NCBI RefSeq assembly: GCF_004214935.1
Contig: NZ_SFCC01000017.1
Coordinates: forward strand, 1-64,000
Direction: 5' to 3'
DNA: 64,000 bases
Source: Amycolatopsis suaedae
GTDB taxonomy: Bacteria; Actinomycetota; Actinomycetes; Mycobacteriales; Pseudonocardiaceae
Made by a program: the position numbers and the translations under genes. The notes under the pieces are model-generated. The model saw nothing but the letters and a program-made list of their open reading frames with translations. It did no database searches and was not told where the DNA came from. Positions 33,070 through 43,026 of this stretch are shown here, piece by piece (within the stretch, counting starts at the first letter, position 1; every line of letters starts with the position of its first letter).

Positions 33070-33969
33070 CTAGAAGCCCAGACGGCGGAGCTGCTTCGGG
33101 TCGCGCTGCCAGTCCTTGGCCACCTTGATGTGCAGGTCGAGGTAGACCTTGCTGCCCAGCAGCGCCTCGATCTGCCTGCGCGCCTCGGCGCCGACCTGCC
33201 GCAGCCGCTGCCCCTGGTGCCCGAGGATGATCCCCTTCTGGCTGGGCCGCTCGACGTAGAGCAGTGCGTGCACGTCCACCAGATCGTCGCGGCCCTCGCG
33301 GGGCAGCATCTCCTCGACGGTGACCGCGATCGAGTGCGGCAGCTCGTCGCGGACGCCTTCCAGCGCGGCCTCGCGGATCAGCTCGGCCACCAGTGTCTGC
33401 TCCGGCTCGTCGGTCAGCTCGCCGTCGGGGTAGAGCGGCGGGCCCTCGGGCAGCTTGCCGACCAGCAGGTCGGCCACGGTGCCGACCTGGAAGCCGTCGA
33501 CGGCCGACACCGGAACCAGGTCGGCGAACTCCATGACCTCCTGCAGGGCCAGCAGCTGCGCGGCGACCGCGTCCGGGGGCACCAGGTCGGTTTTGGTGAC
33601 CACGCCGACCACCGGGGTCCGCCGCGCGATCTTGGCCAGCTCACCGGCGATGAACCGGTCACCGGGGCCGATCTTCTCGTTGGCCGGCACGCAGAACCCG
33701 ACGACGTCCACTTCGGACCAGGTCGAGTGCACGATGTCGTTGAGCCGCTGGCCGAGCAGCGTGCGGGGCCGGTGCAGGCCAGGAGTGTCCACAATGACCA
33801 GCTGGGCGTCGGGCCGGTGGACGATGCCGCGGACCGCGTGCCGGGTGGTCTGGGGCTTGCTCGACGTGATCGCGACCTTGGTGCCGACGAGGGCGTTGGT
33901 CAGCGTCGACTTGCCGGCGTTGGGACGGCCGACGAAGCAGGCGAACCCGGAGCGGTGCGTGGTGCTCAT
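33070..33969 (-). CDS. era: GTPase Era
   Basis: The 299-aa ribosome-assembly GTPase has G1 GRPNAGKST, G2/G3 around TTRHAVRGI and DTPGLHRPR, and G4 TKTDLV. The C-terminal KH domain contains VERPSQKGIILGHQGQRLRQVGAEARRQIEALLGSKVYLDLHIKV. It binds the 3' end of 16S rRNA during 30S maturation. The start is ATG 33969. Upstream on the same strand come the deaminase-like, CBS-domain, ybeY and phoH genes, the canonical actinobacterial order. Confidence 0.97.
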   Translation of the reverse strand: MSTTHRSGFACFVGRPNAGKSTLTNALVGTKVAITSSKPQTTRHAVRGIVHRPDAQLVIVDTPGLHRPRTLLGQRLNDIVHSTWSEVDVVGFCVPANEKIGPGDRFIAGELAKIARRTPVVGVVTKTDLVPPDAVAAQLLALQEVMEFADLVPVSAVDGFQVGTVADLLVGKLPEGPPLYPDGELTDEPEQTLVAELIREAALEGVRDELPHSIAVTVEEMLPREGRDDLVDVHALLYVERPSQKGIILGHQGQRLRQVGAEARRQIEALLGSKVYLDLHIKVAKDWQRDPKQLRRLGF

Positions 33970-34001
33970 CGGTGCATTCTCACGTACCGGTGCCCGGCGG
34001 C

Positions 34002-34340
34002 TCAGCGCAGGACCTCCTGGACGGTGCCACCGGGGTCGGCGCGGTAGACGGGGGCGCGGTCGGAGAGGTCACGCACGGCGTGCACGGACGCCTCGCGGAA
34101 CACCGGCTCGGCACCGACGACGGCGGCGGCCTCCAGGCCCTCGGCCCCGCTGGACACGGCCGCGGCGACGGCGGCCTGCAGCGCGGTGAGCTTGAGCGAG
34201 GGCAGGTCGACGGTGGCGGCGGCGTAGGTGCGGCCGTCGGTGTCGCGGACGGCGGCGCCCTCCTCGGCGCCGGTGCGGGCGCGTGCCGAGCGGGCCAGGA
34301 TGACCAGCTTCTCGTCCTCGGCGTCCAGGGGTTCAGGCAT
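34002..34340 (-). CDS. Cytidine-deaminase-fold protein lacking the zinc site
   Basis: The 112-aa protein resembles cytidine deaminases over most of its length (LVILARSARARTGAEEGAAVRDTDGRTYAAATVDLPSLKLTALQAAVAAAVSSGAEGL). The residues that make the active site are gone: the [C/H]AE motif reads ALQ and no PCxxC follows. It is therefore probably catalytically inactive. The gene overlaps the CBS-domain gene by eight bases and precedes era. A similarly placed small gene is known in mycobacteria. A structural or regulatory role is inferred. Confidence 0.75.
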   Translation of the reverse strand: MPEPLDAEDEKLVILARSARARTGAEEGAAVRDTDGRTYAAATVDLPSLKLTALQAAVAAAVSSGAEGLEAAAVVGAEPVFREASVHAVRDLSDRAPVYRADPGGTVQEVLR

Positions 34341-35670
34341 GTTCCACGCTCCGTTCGTCGGTGTTGTCCGGCCGGGGCACCCGCAGGCGCCTGCCGGCGA
34401 GGCGTTCGTCGTCGGCCCGGACGACGACGGTGGTGATGCGCATGCGGCCGCGCCGGTCCTTGCCGCCTTCGGCGTGCAGCCGCAGCCCGGCGACCTCGGC
34501 TTCCGCGCCGGGCAGCGGTACCCGGCCGAGGCGCTGAGCGAGCAGGCCGCCGACGGTCTCGACGTCGTGGTCGTCCAGTTCCAGTCCGAACAGTTCGCCG
34601 AGGTCGTCCACGCCGAGCCGCGCGGACACCCGGACGGACCGGTCGTCGAGGTACTCGACGGGCGGGCGTTCCTCGGTGTCGGACTCGTCGGTGATCTCGC
34701 CGACGATCTCCTCGAGGATGTCCTCGATGGTGAGCAGGCCGGCGGTGCCGCCGTACTCGTCGACGGCGACGGCCATGTGGTTGCGGGACAGCTGCATTTC
34801 CCGCAGCAGCTCGTCGAGCCGTTTGGAGTCGGGGACGAAGCCGGCCTCGTTCATCAGCTCGCCGACCTGGCGGGCGGGCCCGTCCTGCTGCATGGCGGCG
34901 CTGGCGAGGTCCTTGATGTTGACCACGCCGACGATGTCGTCGACGGACTCGTCGATCACCGGCAGCCGGGAGAACCCGCTGCGCAGCGACAGGGCCAGCG
35001 CCTGGCGCACGGTCTTGTCCCGTTCGATCCAGACGATCTCGGTGCGCGGGACCATGACCTCGCGGGCGACGGTGTCGCCCAGCTCGAACACGGAGTGGAT
35101 CATCTCCCGCTCGGAGTCCTCGACGACGCCGCGTTCCTGGGCGAGGTCGACCAGTTCCCGCAGCTCGACCTCGGTGGTGAACGGGCCTTCGCGGAAGCCC
35201 TTGCCGGGGGTGATGGCGTTGCCCAGCAGGATCAGCAGGCGGCTGAGCGGGCCGAGCACGGTGCCGAGCACACGGACCGGTCCGGCGAGCAGCGTGCCGA
35301 CCCGGTAGGGGTGCTGGCGGCCGATGGTGCGCGGGCCGACGCCGACGATGACGTAGCTGACGACGACCATGACCACACCGGCGACGAGCACGGCCAGCGC
35401 GACCGGCTGGATCCAGCGCAGGAAGACGATGGTGACCAGGACCGTCGAGGTCACCTCGCAGCCCAGCCGCAGCAGGAGCAGCAGGTTGATGTGCCTGCGG
35501 CGTTCGCCGATGACGGCGACGAGCTGGCGGGCGCCGGTGCGGCCGAGCCGGACCAGGCCTTCGGCCCTGGCCAGCGAGACCGCGCTGACGGCGGCGTCGG
35601 CCGCGGCGAACAGGCCGCCGAGCAGGACGAGGGTGACGGCGAGGACGAGCAGGCCGGTGGAGCCGGACAT
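34333..35670 (-). CDS. CorC/HlyC-type membrane protein with CBS pair (CNNM-like)
   Basis: The 445-aa protein has an N-terminal DUF21 membrane domain of about three or four helices (LLVLAVTLVLLGGLFAAADAAVSAV onward). The acidic helix is followed by MVPRTEIVWIERDKTVRQAL, and two CBS repeats contain RSGFSRLPVIDESVDDIVGVVNIKDL and HMAVAVDEYGGTAGLLTIEDILEEIVGEI. A CorC_HlyC C-terminal domain ends the protein. Homologues are implicated in magnesium or cobalt efflux. The ATG at 35670 is just past the ybeY stop, so it belongs to the phoH-ybeY-corC-era run. Confidence 0.9.
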   Translation of the reverse strand: MSGSTGLLVLAVTLVLLGGLFAAADAAVSAVSLARAEGLVRLGRTGARQLVAVIGERRRHINLLLLLRLGCEVTSTVLVTIVFLRWIQPVALAVLVAGVVMVVVSYVIVGVGPRTIGRQHPYRVGTLLAGPVRVLGTVLGPLSRLLILLGNAITPGKGFREGPFTTEVELRELVDLAQERGVVEDSEREMIHSVFELGDTVAREVMVPRTEIVWIERDKTVRQALALSLRSGFSRLPVIDESVDDIVGVVNIKDLASAAMQQDGPARQVGELMNEAGFVPDSKRLDELLREMQLSRNHMAVAVDEYGGTAGLLTIEDILEEIVGEITDESDTEERPPVEYLDDRSVRVSARLGVDDLGELFGLELDDHDVETVGGLLAQRLGRVPLPGAEAEVAGLRLHAEGGKDRRGRMRITTVVVRADDERLAGRRLRVPRPDNTDERSVEHA

Positions 35671-35672
35671 GG

Positions 35673-36226
35673 TCAGCCGGCTGTGCCGGGGTCGTCCGTG
35701 GCGCTGTCGAGGCCTGCGGTGCCCAGGACGCGGTCGTCGGCGCTGCGCTGGGCGTTCTGCCGCTGGACGGCCGCGGTCGCGGCACGGAACTCGCCAAGGA
35801 TGCGCTTCTGCAGGCCGAACATCTCCTTCTCCTCGGCCGGTTCGGCGTGGTCGTAGCCGAGCAGGTGCAGCACGCCGTGGACGGTGAGCAGGTGCAGTTC
35901 GTCCATGAGGGTGTGGCCCGCGGTGCGGGCCTGGTCCCTGGCGAAGGCCGGGCACAGCACGATGTCACCGAGCAGCGCGGGCGAGGCGTCGGCGGCGTCC
36001 GGGCGCCGGGTGGATTCCAGCTCGTCCATGGGGAAGGCCATGACGTCGGTGGGGCCGGGCAGGTCCATCCACCGTTCGTGCAGGTCCTCCATGACGTCGA
36101 GGGTGACCAGCAGGACCGACAGCTCGGCCAGCGGGCTGACCTCCATCTTGTCCAGCGCGAAGCGGGCGGCGGACACGATCGACGCCTCGTCGACGCCGAC
36201 GCCGGACTCGTTGGCGATCTCGATGC

Positions 36227-36230
<4 letters not shown>
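35673..36230 (-). CDS. ybeY: Endoribonuclease YbeY (rRNA maturation factor)
   Basis: The 185-aa metal-dependent RNase is involved in 16S rRNA 3'-end processing and ribosome quality control. The signature H-x3-H-x5-H is present in HGVLHLLGYDHAEPAEE, and PGPTDVMAFPMDE is the second conserved block. GTG 36230 overlaps the phoH stop (GTGA). The roughly 25 residues after the usual end are variable. Confidence 0.95.
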
Positions 36231-37300
<1,070 letters not shown>

Positions 37301-37386
37301 TGAGCCTCGGGCCTGCTTTCTGCTGCTTCTCGGGTACGTCTGGACGCCTTCGATGCTAGCGGGTGGGGTGCGTGCGGCGCAGGTGG

Positions 37387-37746
37387 TTACCTGCCGGGCC
37401 CGCCGAAGTGGGCGAGCGGCTCACCACCGAGGACGTGCGCGTGGACGTGGAAGACCGTCTGCCCGGCGTCGCTGTCGGTGTTGAAGACCACCCGGTAGCC
37501 GGACCCGGTGATGCCTTCCTTCTCGGCGACGGTGGCGCAGGTGGCGACGACGTCGGCGAGCAGCTGCGGGTCGGCGGCGGCCAGCTCGGCGAGGTTGCGG
37601 TACCGCGTCTTGGGCACGACCAGCACGTGCACCCTGGCCTGTGGCGCGATGTCCCGGAACGCCAGGGTGGTCTCGGTCTCGTGCACGATCTCCGCCGGGA
37701 TCTCCCGCGCGATGATCTTGAGGAACAACTCGTCCGCGTCACTCAT
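37387..37746 (-). CDS. HIT family nucleotide-binding protein (HINT-like)
   Basis: The 119-aa protein (MSDADELFLKIIAREIPAEIVHETETTLAFRDIAPQARVHVLVVPKTRY) ends with the histidine triad QTVFHVHAHVLGGEPL. HINT-type proteins hydrolyse AMP-linked phosphoramidates. ATG 37746 is used because the residues upstream are not family-like. It lies before phoH on the same strand with an 86-base gap, so it may head the phoH-era run. Palindromic repeats lie just upstream. Confidence 0.93.
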   Translation of the reverse strand: MSDADELFLKIIAREIPAEIVHETETTLAFRDIAPQARVHVLVVPKTRYRNLAELAAADPQLLADVVATCATVAEKEGITGSGYRVVFNTDSDAGQTVFHVHAHVLGGEPLAHFGGPGR

Positions 37747-37787
37747 GGCGCCCACCCTAGTGCCCTCACCAAGCCCCTTCACGGCAC

Positions 37788-37834
37788 GTGAAGGCCACCT
37801 TCACCACGTGACACGTAATGAAGGTGGCCTTCAC
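37788..37834. repeat. Solo back-to-back palindrome pair
   Basis: GTGAAGG-CCA-CCTTCAC and ATGAAGG-TGG-CCTTCAC face each other across 13 bases with CACGTG-ACACGT between. This is the compact form of the same terminal repeats that bracket longer inserts at 16.1, 51.5 and 60.0 kb. Confidence 0.75.
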
Positions 37835-38010
37835 GTGCTTGGAACCGGGGCCGCGCGGGTGAGTGGGTGGGAACGTCCCGGCGAGCGAGGGCCCCCAGGC
37901 CCGAGCAACGCCCCCACGGCGAGCGAGGGCCGCCAGGCCCGAGCAAAGCCCACGCTGGTCAACGCACGACGCGACCACGCAGTCAGGACGAGGAGCACGC
38001 ACCGTGGGGG

Positions 38011-38031
38011 TCTGGGGGCTCGGCCCCCAGA
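38011..38031. terminator. Strong G/C hairpin, probable terminator beyond rsmE
   Basis: TCTGGGGGC and GCCCCCAGA form a perfect 9-bp stem with a TCG loop. Hairpins of this GGGGGTCTGGGGGC type are common behind actinobacterial genes. It lies about 230 bases after rsmE on the minus strand. Confidence 0.5.
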
Positions 38032-38261
38032 GACGACGCGGAACCGCGGGGAGCGAAGGTGGCGCAGCCACCGAGTAGACGCCGCGGCGCGGTGAAGCCT
38101 GGGGGTCGCTCCACCGCTGCCGCGGCTCCGCCGGACCGAGGGGGGAGGTGTCCGGCGGGGACATCAGCACTCGGGCTCTGTTCCTAGGGAAACCGTGTGT
38201 GCTGCCTTGGTTAACCACAGTAACGGTTGTCAATGGGGTTGCGCCACCGGCACAGCCATTT

Positions 38262-39014
38262 TTACGACCAGCGGTCGGTTATTGCGCCGAGTGCACCCAA
38301 CGCCACCGCGCCGGCCGTGGATGCCCGCAACACGGTGGGGCCGAGCCGGACCGGCCGGGCGCCGGCTTCGGTGAGGGTGCGCAGTTCGTCGGCGGTGATG
38401 CCGCCTTCCGGGCCGACGACGAGGACGAGTTCGCCGGACCGGGGCAGTTCGGCGTCCGCGAGGCGGGTGTCCGCGGTGGCGTCGAGGACCAGGGCCGCGG
38501 CGGCGGCGCGGACGCGGTCGGCCAGGCCCGCTGTGCCGACCGGCGGGCTGACCTCGGGCAGCCGGCCGCGGCGGGCCTGTTTGGCGGCGGCGCGGGCGGT
38601 GGCCCGCCACCGGGCCAGTGCCTTGTCGCCGCGTGGGCCGTCGTCCCAGCGGGCGATGCTGCGGCTTGCCTGCCAGGGCAGTACGGCGTCGACGCCCGCT
38701 TCGGTGGCCAGTTCGACGGCGAGTTCGCCGCGGTCGCCCTTGATCAGGCCCTGCGCGAGCACGACCTGGGGTTCGGGCCGGGCCTCGTGCCAGCGGCGGC
38801 CGACGGTGAGGCCGAGGGTGGCGTCGCGGCCGGGACGGACGGTGTCGACGACGCATTCGGCGAGTTCACCGGCGCCGTCGGTGAGCACGAGGGTCTCCCC
38901 CGGGCGCAGCCTGCGCACGGTGGCGGCGTGGCGGGCCTCGTCGCCGTCGAGCACGGTGGTCTCGCCGGCGGGCAGCCGGTCGACCAGGAAGACCGGTGGC
39001 GTGGTGCCGCTCAC
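38262..39014 (-). CDS. rsmE: 16S rRNA (uracil-1498-N3)-methyltransferase RsmE
   Basis: The 250-aa SPOUT-fold enzyme has an N-terminal PUA-like part (VFLVDRLPAGETTVLDGDEARHAATVRRLRPGETLVLTDG). The knotted SAM site follows (LVLVVGPEGGITADEL and RLGPTVLRASTAGAVALGAL). It methylates U1498 of 16S rRNA. The GTG at 39014 overlaps the dnaJ stop (GTGA), keeping the hrcA-dnaJ-rsmE order usual in actinobacteria. Confidence 0.95.
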   Translation of the reverse strand: MSGTTPPVFLVDRLPAGETTVLDGDEARHAATVRRLRPGETLVLTDGAGELAECVVDTVRPGRDATLGLTVGRRWHEARPEPQVVLAQGLIKGDRGELAVELATEAGVDAVLPWQASRSIARWDDGPRGDKALARWRATARAAAKQARRGRLPEVSPPVGTAGLADRVRAAAAALVLDATADTRLADAELPRSGELVLVVGPEGGITADELRTLTEAGARPVRLGPTVLRASTAGAVALGALGAITDRWS

Positions 39015-40174
39015 CGGTGGCTGCGGGAGCGCAGCTTGGCGAACAGCCCGCCGTGCTTGCTGCCGTTGCCGGCGAGGCTGGGCAGTTCCTCGCCGCGGCG
39101 CTCGGCGAGCTGGCGCAGCAGGTCGCGCTGTCCCTCGTCGAGTTTGGTGGGGACGACGACGTCGATGTGGACGTGCAGGTCGCCGCGGCCGTCGACGCGG
39201 CCGGAGGAACGCAGGCGCGGCATTCCCTTGCCGGGCAGGAGCAGTTCGGTGCCGGGCTGGGTGCCCGGGTCGATCTCCAGGTCCTGCTCGCCGTCGATCA
39301 GCGTGTCCAGCGGCAGGGTGGCGCCGAGCGCCGCGGTGGTCATCGGGATGCGCAGGTTGCAGTGCAGGTCGCTGCCCTGCCGGACGAACAGGTCGTGCGG
39401 GGCCTCGTCGACCTCGACGTACAGGTCGCCTGCCGGGCCGCCGCCCGGGCCGACCTCGCCCTGTCCGGACAGCCGGATGCGCATGCCGTCGCCGACGCCG
39501 GCGGGGATCTTCGCGGTGATCGTGCGGCGGGACCGCACGCGGCCCTCGCCCGCGCACTGGCGGCACGGGTCGGTGATGACCTCGCCGAAGCCCCGGCACA
39601 CCGGGCAGGGCCGCGCGGTGACGACCTGGCCGAGGAACGAGCGCTGCACCGACTGGACCTCGCCCTGGCCGCCGCAGGTGTCGCAGGTGACGACCTTGCC
39701 GCCCTCGGCGGTGCCCGCGCCGTGGCACAGGTCGCAGACGACGGCGGTGTCGACGGTCAGTTCCTTGTCGACGCCGGTCGCGCACTCCTCGAGGGTGAGG
39801 CCGATGCGGATGAGGGCGTCGGCGCCGGGCTGCACGCGGCTGCGCGGGCCACGCCCGCGTCCGCCGCCGCCCGCGGCGCCGAAGAAGGCGTCCATGATGT
39901 CGCCGAGGCCGCCGAAGCCGGCGAACGGGTCGCGCCCGGCACCGGCACTCGCGCCGTTGTCCATCGGGTCGCCGCCGAGGTCGACGATCTTGCGTTTCTG
40001 CGGGTCGGACAGCACCTCGTAGGCCGTGGTGACCTCGGCGAAGCGGCTGCGCGCGTCCTCGGCGGGGTTGACGTCGGGGTGCAGTTCGCGGGCCAGCTTG
40101 CGGTACGCGCGCTTGATCTCCTGATCGGTCGCGTTCTTCGCCACCCCGAGAATGCCGTAGTAGTCCCGTGCCAC
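39011..40174 (-). CDS. dnaJ: Molecular chaperone DnaJ
   Basis: The 387-aa type I J-protein has a J domain (DYYGILGVAKNATDQEIKRAYRKLARELHPDVN with the HPD triplet), a Gly-rich linker (FGAAGGGGRGRG) and four zinc-finger repeats (CDLCHGAG, CDTCGGQG, CPVCRGFG, CRQCAGEG). C-terminal substrate-binding domains end the protein. It stimulates DnaK ATPase. It starts at GTG 40174. Its position after hrcA marks it as the DnaJ2-type paralogue rather than the dnaK-linked one. Confidence 0.95.
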   Translation of the reverse strand: MARDYYGILGVAKNATDQEIKRAYRKLARELHPDVNPAEDARSRFAEVTTAYEVLSDPQKRKIVDLGGDPMDNGASAGAGRDPFAGFGGLGDIMDAFFGAAGGGGRGRGPRSRVQPGADALIRIGLTLEECATGVDKELTVDTAVVCDLCHGAGTAEGGKVVTCDTCGGQGEVQSVQRSFLGQVVTARPCPVCRGFGEVITDPCRQCAGEGRVRSRRTITAKIPAGVGDGMRIRLSGQGEVGPGGGPAGDLYVEVDEAPHDLFVRQGSDLHCNLRIPMTTAALGATLPLDTLIDGEQDLEIDPGTQPGTELLLPGKGMPRLRSSGRVDGRGDLHVHIDVVVPTKLDEGQRDLLRQLAERRGEELPSLAGNGSKHGGLFAKLRSRSHR

Positions 40175-40202
40175 CGTCTCGCCCGTCCTCCTGTGAAAGC
40201 CG

Positions 40203-41228
40203 CTACCGGCCGGAGAGGATCTGGCCGACGTAGTTGGCGACCGCGCGCACCGCAGCGATGGTGCTCGGGTAGTCCATCCGAGTCGGCCCGACGATCCCCA
40301 TCCCGCCGAGCAACGTGTCGTTGCCTCCGTACCCGATCGACACGACCGAGGTACTGCGCATCTGCTCGTCCTCATTTTCCTCACCGATGCGCACGGTGAC
40401 GGCACCGGGGTTGCGTGCGGCCGCGAGCAGCTTGAGAACGACGACCTGTTCCTCCAGCGCTTCGAGCACCTGCCGCAGCGATCCGGGGAAGTCGGCGGCG
40501 TTGCGGGTGAGGTTGGCGGTGCCGCCGAGGACCAGCCGTTCCTCCGGGTGTTCGACCAGCGACTCGACGAGCACGGTGGCGACCCTGGTGAGCATGCCGC
40601 GCAGGTCGGCCGGGGCCTGGTCGGGCAGTTCGGCGACCTCGGCCGCGGCTTCGGTCAGCCTGCGCCCGCCGAGTGCCGAGTTGAGCACCGAGCGCAGCCG
40701 GGCGACCTGGTCCTCGGTGATGACGTCGCCGAGGTCGACGGTGCGCTGGTCGACGCGGCCGGTGTCGGTGATGAGCACGAGCATGAGCCGGGCCGGGGTC
40801 AGCGGGACCACTTCGAGGTGGCGCACCGAGGCGTTGGCGAGCATCGGGTACTGGATGACGGCGACCTGCCTGGTCAGCTGCGCGAGCAGCCGGACGGAGC
40901 GGCGCAGCACGTCGTCGATGTCGAGGGCGCCGTCGAGGAACTGGGTGATGGCCCTGCGCTCGGCGCCGGACAGCGGCTTGATCTCGGACAGCCGGTCGAC
41001 GAAGACCCGGTAGCCCTTGTCGGTGGGGATGCGGCCGGCGCTGGTGTGGGGCTGGGTGATGTAGCCCTCCTCCTCCAGCGCCGCCATGTCGTTGCGGACT
41101 GTGGCGCTGGACACACCGAGGTTGTGCCGGTCGACGATGGCCTTGGAGCCCACCGGCTCCTGATGGGACACGTAGTCGGCGACGATCGCCCGCAGGACCT
41201 CGAACCGCCGCTCTTCCGTGTTGGCCAC
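40203..41228 (-). CDS. hrcA: Heat-inducible transcription repressor HrcA
   Basis: The 341-aa repressor has a winged helix (RRFEVLRAIVADYVSHQEPVGSKAIVDRHNLGVSSATVRNDMAALEEEGYITQPHTSAGRIPTDKGYRVFVD), a GAF-like core, and the closing GGMGIVGPTRMDYPSTIAAVRAVANYVGQIL. GTG 41228 follows GGGAGGTGCC. HrcA normally binds CIRCE elements, but I found no CIRCE inverted repeat in front of this gene, so its targets probably lie elsewhere (groEL promoters). Confidence 0.96.
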   Translation of the reverse strand: MANTEERRFEVLRAIVADYVSHQEPVGSKAIVDRHNLGVSSATVRNDMAALEEEGYITQPHTSAGRIPTDKGYRVFVDRLSEIKPLSGAERRAITQFLDGALDIDDVLRRSVRLLAQLTRQVAVIQYPMLANASVRHLEVVPLTPARLMLVLITDTGRVDQRTVDLGDVITEDQVARLRSVLNSALGGRRLTEAAAEVAELPDQAPADLRGMLTRVATVLVESLVEHPEERLVLGGTANLTRNAADFPGSLRQVLEALEEQVVVLKLLAAARNPGAVTVRIGEENEDEQMRSTSVVSIGYGGNDTLLGGMGIVGPTRMDYPSTIAAVRAVANYVGQILSGR

Positions 41229-41465
41229 CGTGGCACCTCCCGTCCGCTCCGCGTCCGGTGTCCAGCTTAATGGCCCGCGGCCGGTGCGGGTGCGCGGCGA
41301 GTTGTGCGGCCGGTTCCGCCGGCGGCGCGATGGGTTATCTCGAACGTGGCGAATCCGGCTACGGAGCGTGCCCGATGGGACCGGAACGGGCCCAGGACAC
41401 CCGCCGCCGCGAACCGCCTCAGCAGTCACATGAGTCCCGTGAGCCCCACGCGCCACTTCCGTAAA

Positions 41466-41516
41466 GGAGCAAGGGAGCTTTACTACCCTAAGACGAGAGT
41501 AAAGCTCCCTTGCTCC
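41466..41516. terminator. 19-bp perfect inverted repeat downstream of mmsA
   Basis: The arms 41466-41484 and 41498-41516 are exact inverted copies containing AAGGGAGCTTTACT, with a 13-base loop. It lies 14 bases beyond the mmsA stop, in the right place to end the aminotransferase-mmsA transcript. No other copy is seen in the window. Confidence 0.7.
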
Positions 41517-41529
41517 CACGTTCACCCGG

Positions 41530-43026
41530 TCAGGTGTTGCGCGGGAAGCCCAGATTCACTCCGCCATGGCTGGGGTCGAGCCAGCGGGAGGTGACCACCT
41601 TCGTCCTGGTGAAGAAGTGCAGGCCTTCCGGGCCGTAGGCGTGGGTGTCGCCGAACAGCGAGTCCTTCCAGCCGCCGAACGAGTAGTAGCCGACCGGCAC
41701 CGGGATCGGCACGTTGACGCCCACCATGCCGACCTCGACCTCGTTCTGGAACCGCCGCGCGGCCCCGCCGTCGCAGGTGAAGATCGCCGTGCCGTTGCCG
41801 TAGGCGTTGGCGTTGACCAGGTCCAGCGCGGCGTCGTAGCTGGGCGTGCGCACCACCGACAGCACCGGGCCGAAGATCTCGTCGGTGTAGACCGGCATGT
41901 CCGTGCCGACGTGGTCGAACAGCGTCGGCCCCAGCCAGAAGCCGCCGTCCGCGCCGTCGACGGTGACCTCGCGGCCGTCCACCACCAGCGTCGCGCCCGC
42001 GCTCGCCCCGGCGTCCACATAGGACTCAACCCGGGCGCGGTGCGCGGCGGTCACCAGCGGGCCCATCTCCGACGACTCCCGCCTGCCGTCGCCGACCCGC
42101 AGCCTGCCCATCCGCTCGGCGATCCTGGCGACCAGCTCGTCGCCGACCGGGTCGACGGCCACCACGACCGACACGGCCATGCACCGCTCCCCCGCCGAGC
42201 CGAACCCGGCCGACACGGCGGCGTCGGCCGCCAGGTCGAGGTCGGCGTCGGGCAGCACCACCATGTGGTTCTTCGCCCCGCCCAGTGCCTGCACCCGTTT
42301 GCCGTTGCGGGTTCCGGTCTCGTAGACGTAGCGCGCCACCGGCGTCGAGCCGACGAACGACACCGCCTTCACCGTGGGGTGCTCCAGCAGCCCGTCGACG
42401 GCCACCTTGTCGCCGTGCAGCACGTTGAGCACGCCCGCGGGCAGCCCCGCCTCGGCGAACAGCTCCGCGATGAAGTTCGCCGCCGACGGGTCCTTCTCGC
42501 TCGGCTTGAGCACCACGGTGTTGCCGCACGCCAGCGCGTTGGGCACGAACCACAGCGGCACCATCGCCGGGAAGTTGAACGGCGAGATCACGCCGACCAC
42601 GCCCAATGGCTGGGCGATCGAGTACACGTCGACGCCGGTGGACGCGTTCTCGCTGAAGCCGCCCTTCAGGTGCGCCGCCGCACCGCAGGCGTACTCGACG
42701 TTCTCGATCGCCCGCGCGATCTCGCCCGCCGCGTCGGACTCCACCTTGCCGTGCTCGGACGTCACGATCCTGGCCAGCTCGTGCTTGCGTGCGGCCAGCA
42801 GCTCGCGGAAGGCGAACAGGATCCGGGTGCGTGCCGCCAGCGACGCCGACCGCCAGCCCGGCAGCGCCCGCGCGGCCGCGTCGACCGCCTCGGCGACCTG
42901 CTCGGGCGCGGCGAAGTCCACATGGGACCGGATCTCCCCGGTCGCCGGGTCGAACACGTCGCCGGTGCGCTGCGCCACCCCCGACCACGGCTTGCCGTCG
43001 ATCCAGTGGCTGATCCGTTCCACCAT
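41530..43026 (-). CDS. mmsA: Methylmalonate/malonate-semialdehyde dehydrogenase (CoA-acylating)
   Basis: The 498-aa aldehyde dehydrogenase converts malonate or methylmalonate semialdehyde plus CoA to acetyl- or propionyl-CoA. MmsA traits include the N-terminal ISHWIDGKPW, SPFNFPAMVPLWFVPNALACGN, the catalytic cysteine in GSAGERCMAVSV, and GEIFGPV-like TDEIFGPVLSVVR. Its ATG overlaps the aminotransferase stop (TGATG). Together they would finish beta-alanine or beta-aminoisobutyrate degradation. Confidence 0.94.
   Translation of the reverse strand: MVERISHWIDGKPWSGVAQRTGDVFDPATGEIRSHVDFAAPEQVAEAVDAAARALPGWRSASLAARTRILFAFRELLAARKHELARIVTSEHGKVESDAAGEIARAIENVEYACGAAAHLKGGFSENASTGVDVYSIAQPLGVVGVISPFNFPAMVPLWFVPNALACGNTVVLKPSEKDPSAANFIAELFAEAGLPAGVLNVLHGDKVAVDGLLEHPTVKAVSFVGSTPVARYVYETGTRNGKRVQALGGAKNHMVVLPDADLDLAADAAVSAGFGSAGERCMAVSVVVAVDPVGDELVARIAERMGRLRVGDGRRESSEMGPLVTAAHRARVESYVDAGASAGATLVVDGREVTVDGADGGFWLGPTLFDHVGTDMPVYTDEIFGPVLSVVRTPSYDAALDLVNANAYGNGTAIFTCDGGAARRFQNEVEVGMVGVNVPIPVPVGYYSFGGWKDSLFGDTHAYGPEGLHFFTRTKVVTSRWLDPSHGGVNLGFPRNT

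Larger units (their letters stand above)
37747..38261. other. Repeat-rich intergenic region between rsmE and the HIT gene
   Basis: From left to right the region holds a back-to-back pair of GTGAAGG palindromes (37788-37804 and 37818-37834), two direct copies of a roughly 30-bp unit (GGCGAGCGAGGGCC-CCAGGCCCGAGCA, near 37880 and 37919), a strong hairpin (38011-38031), and an A/T-richer end near 38195-38240. No coding frame has protein-like composition. Confidence 0.6.

Noticed and set aside
41229..41465. CIRCE operator in front of hrcA
   Set aside because: I searched by eye for TTAGCACTC-N9-GAGTGCTAA or close variants and found none.
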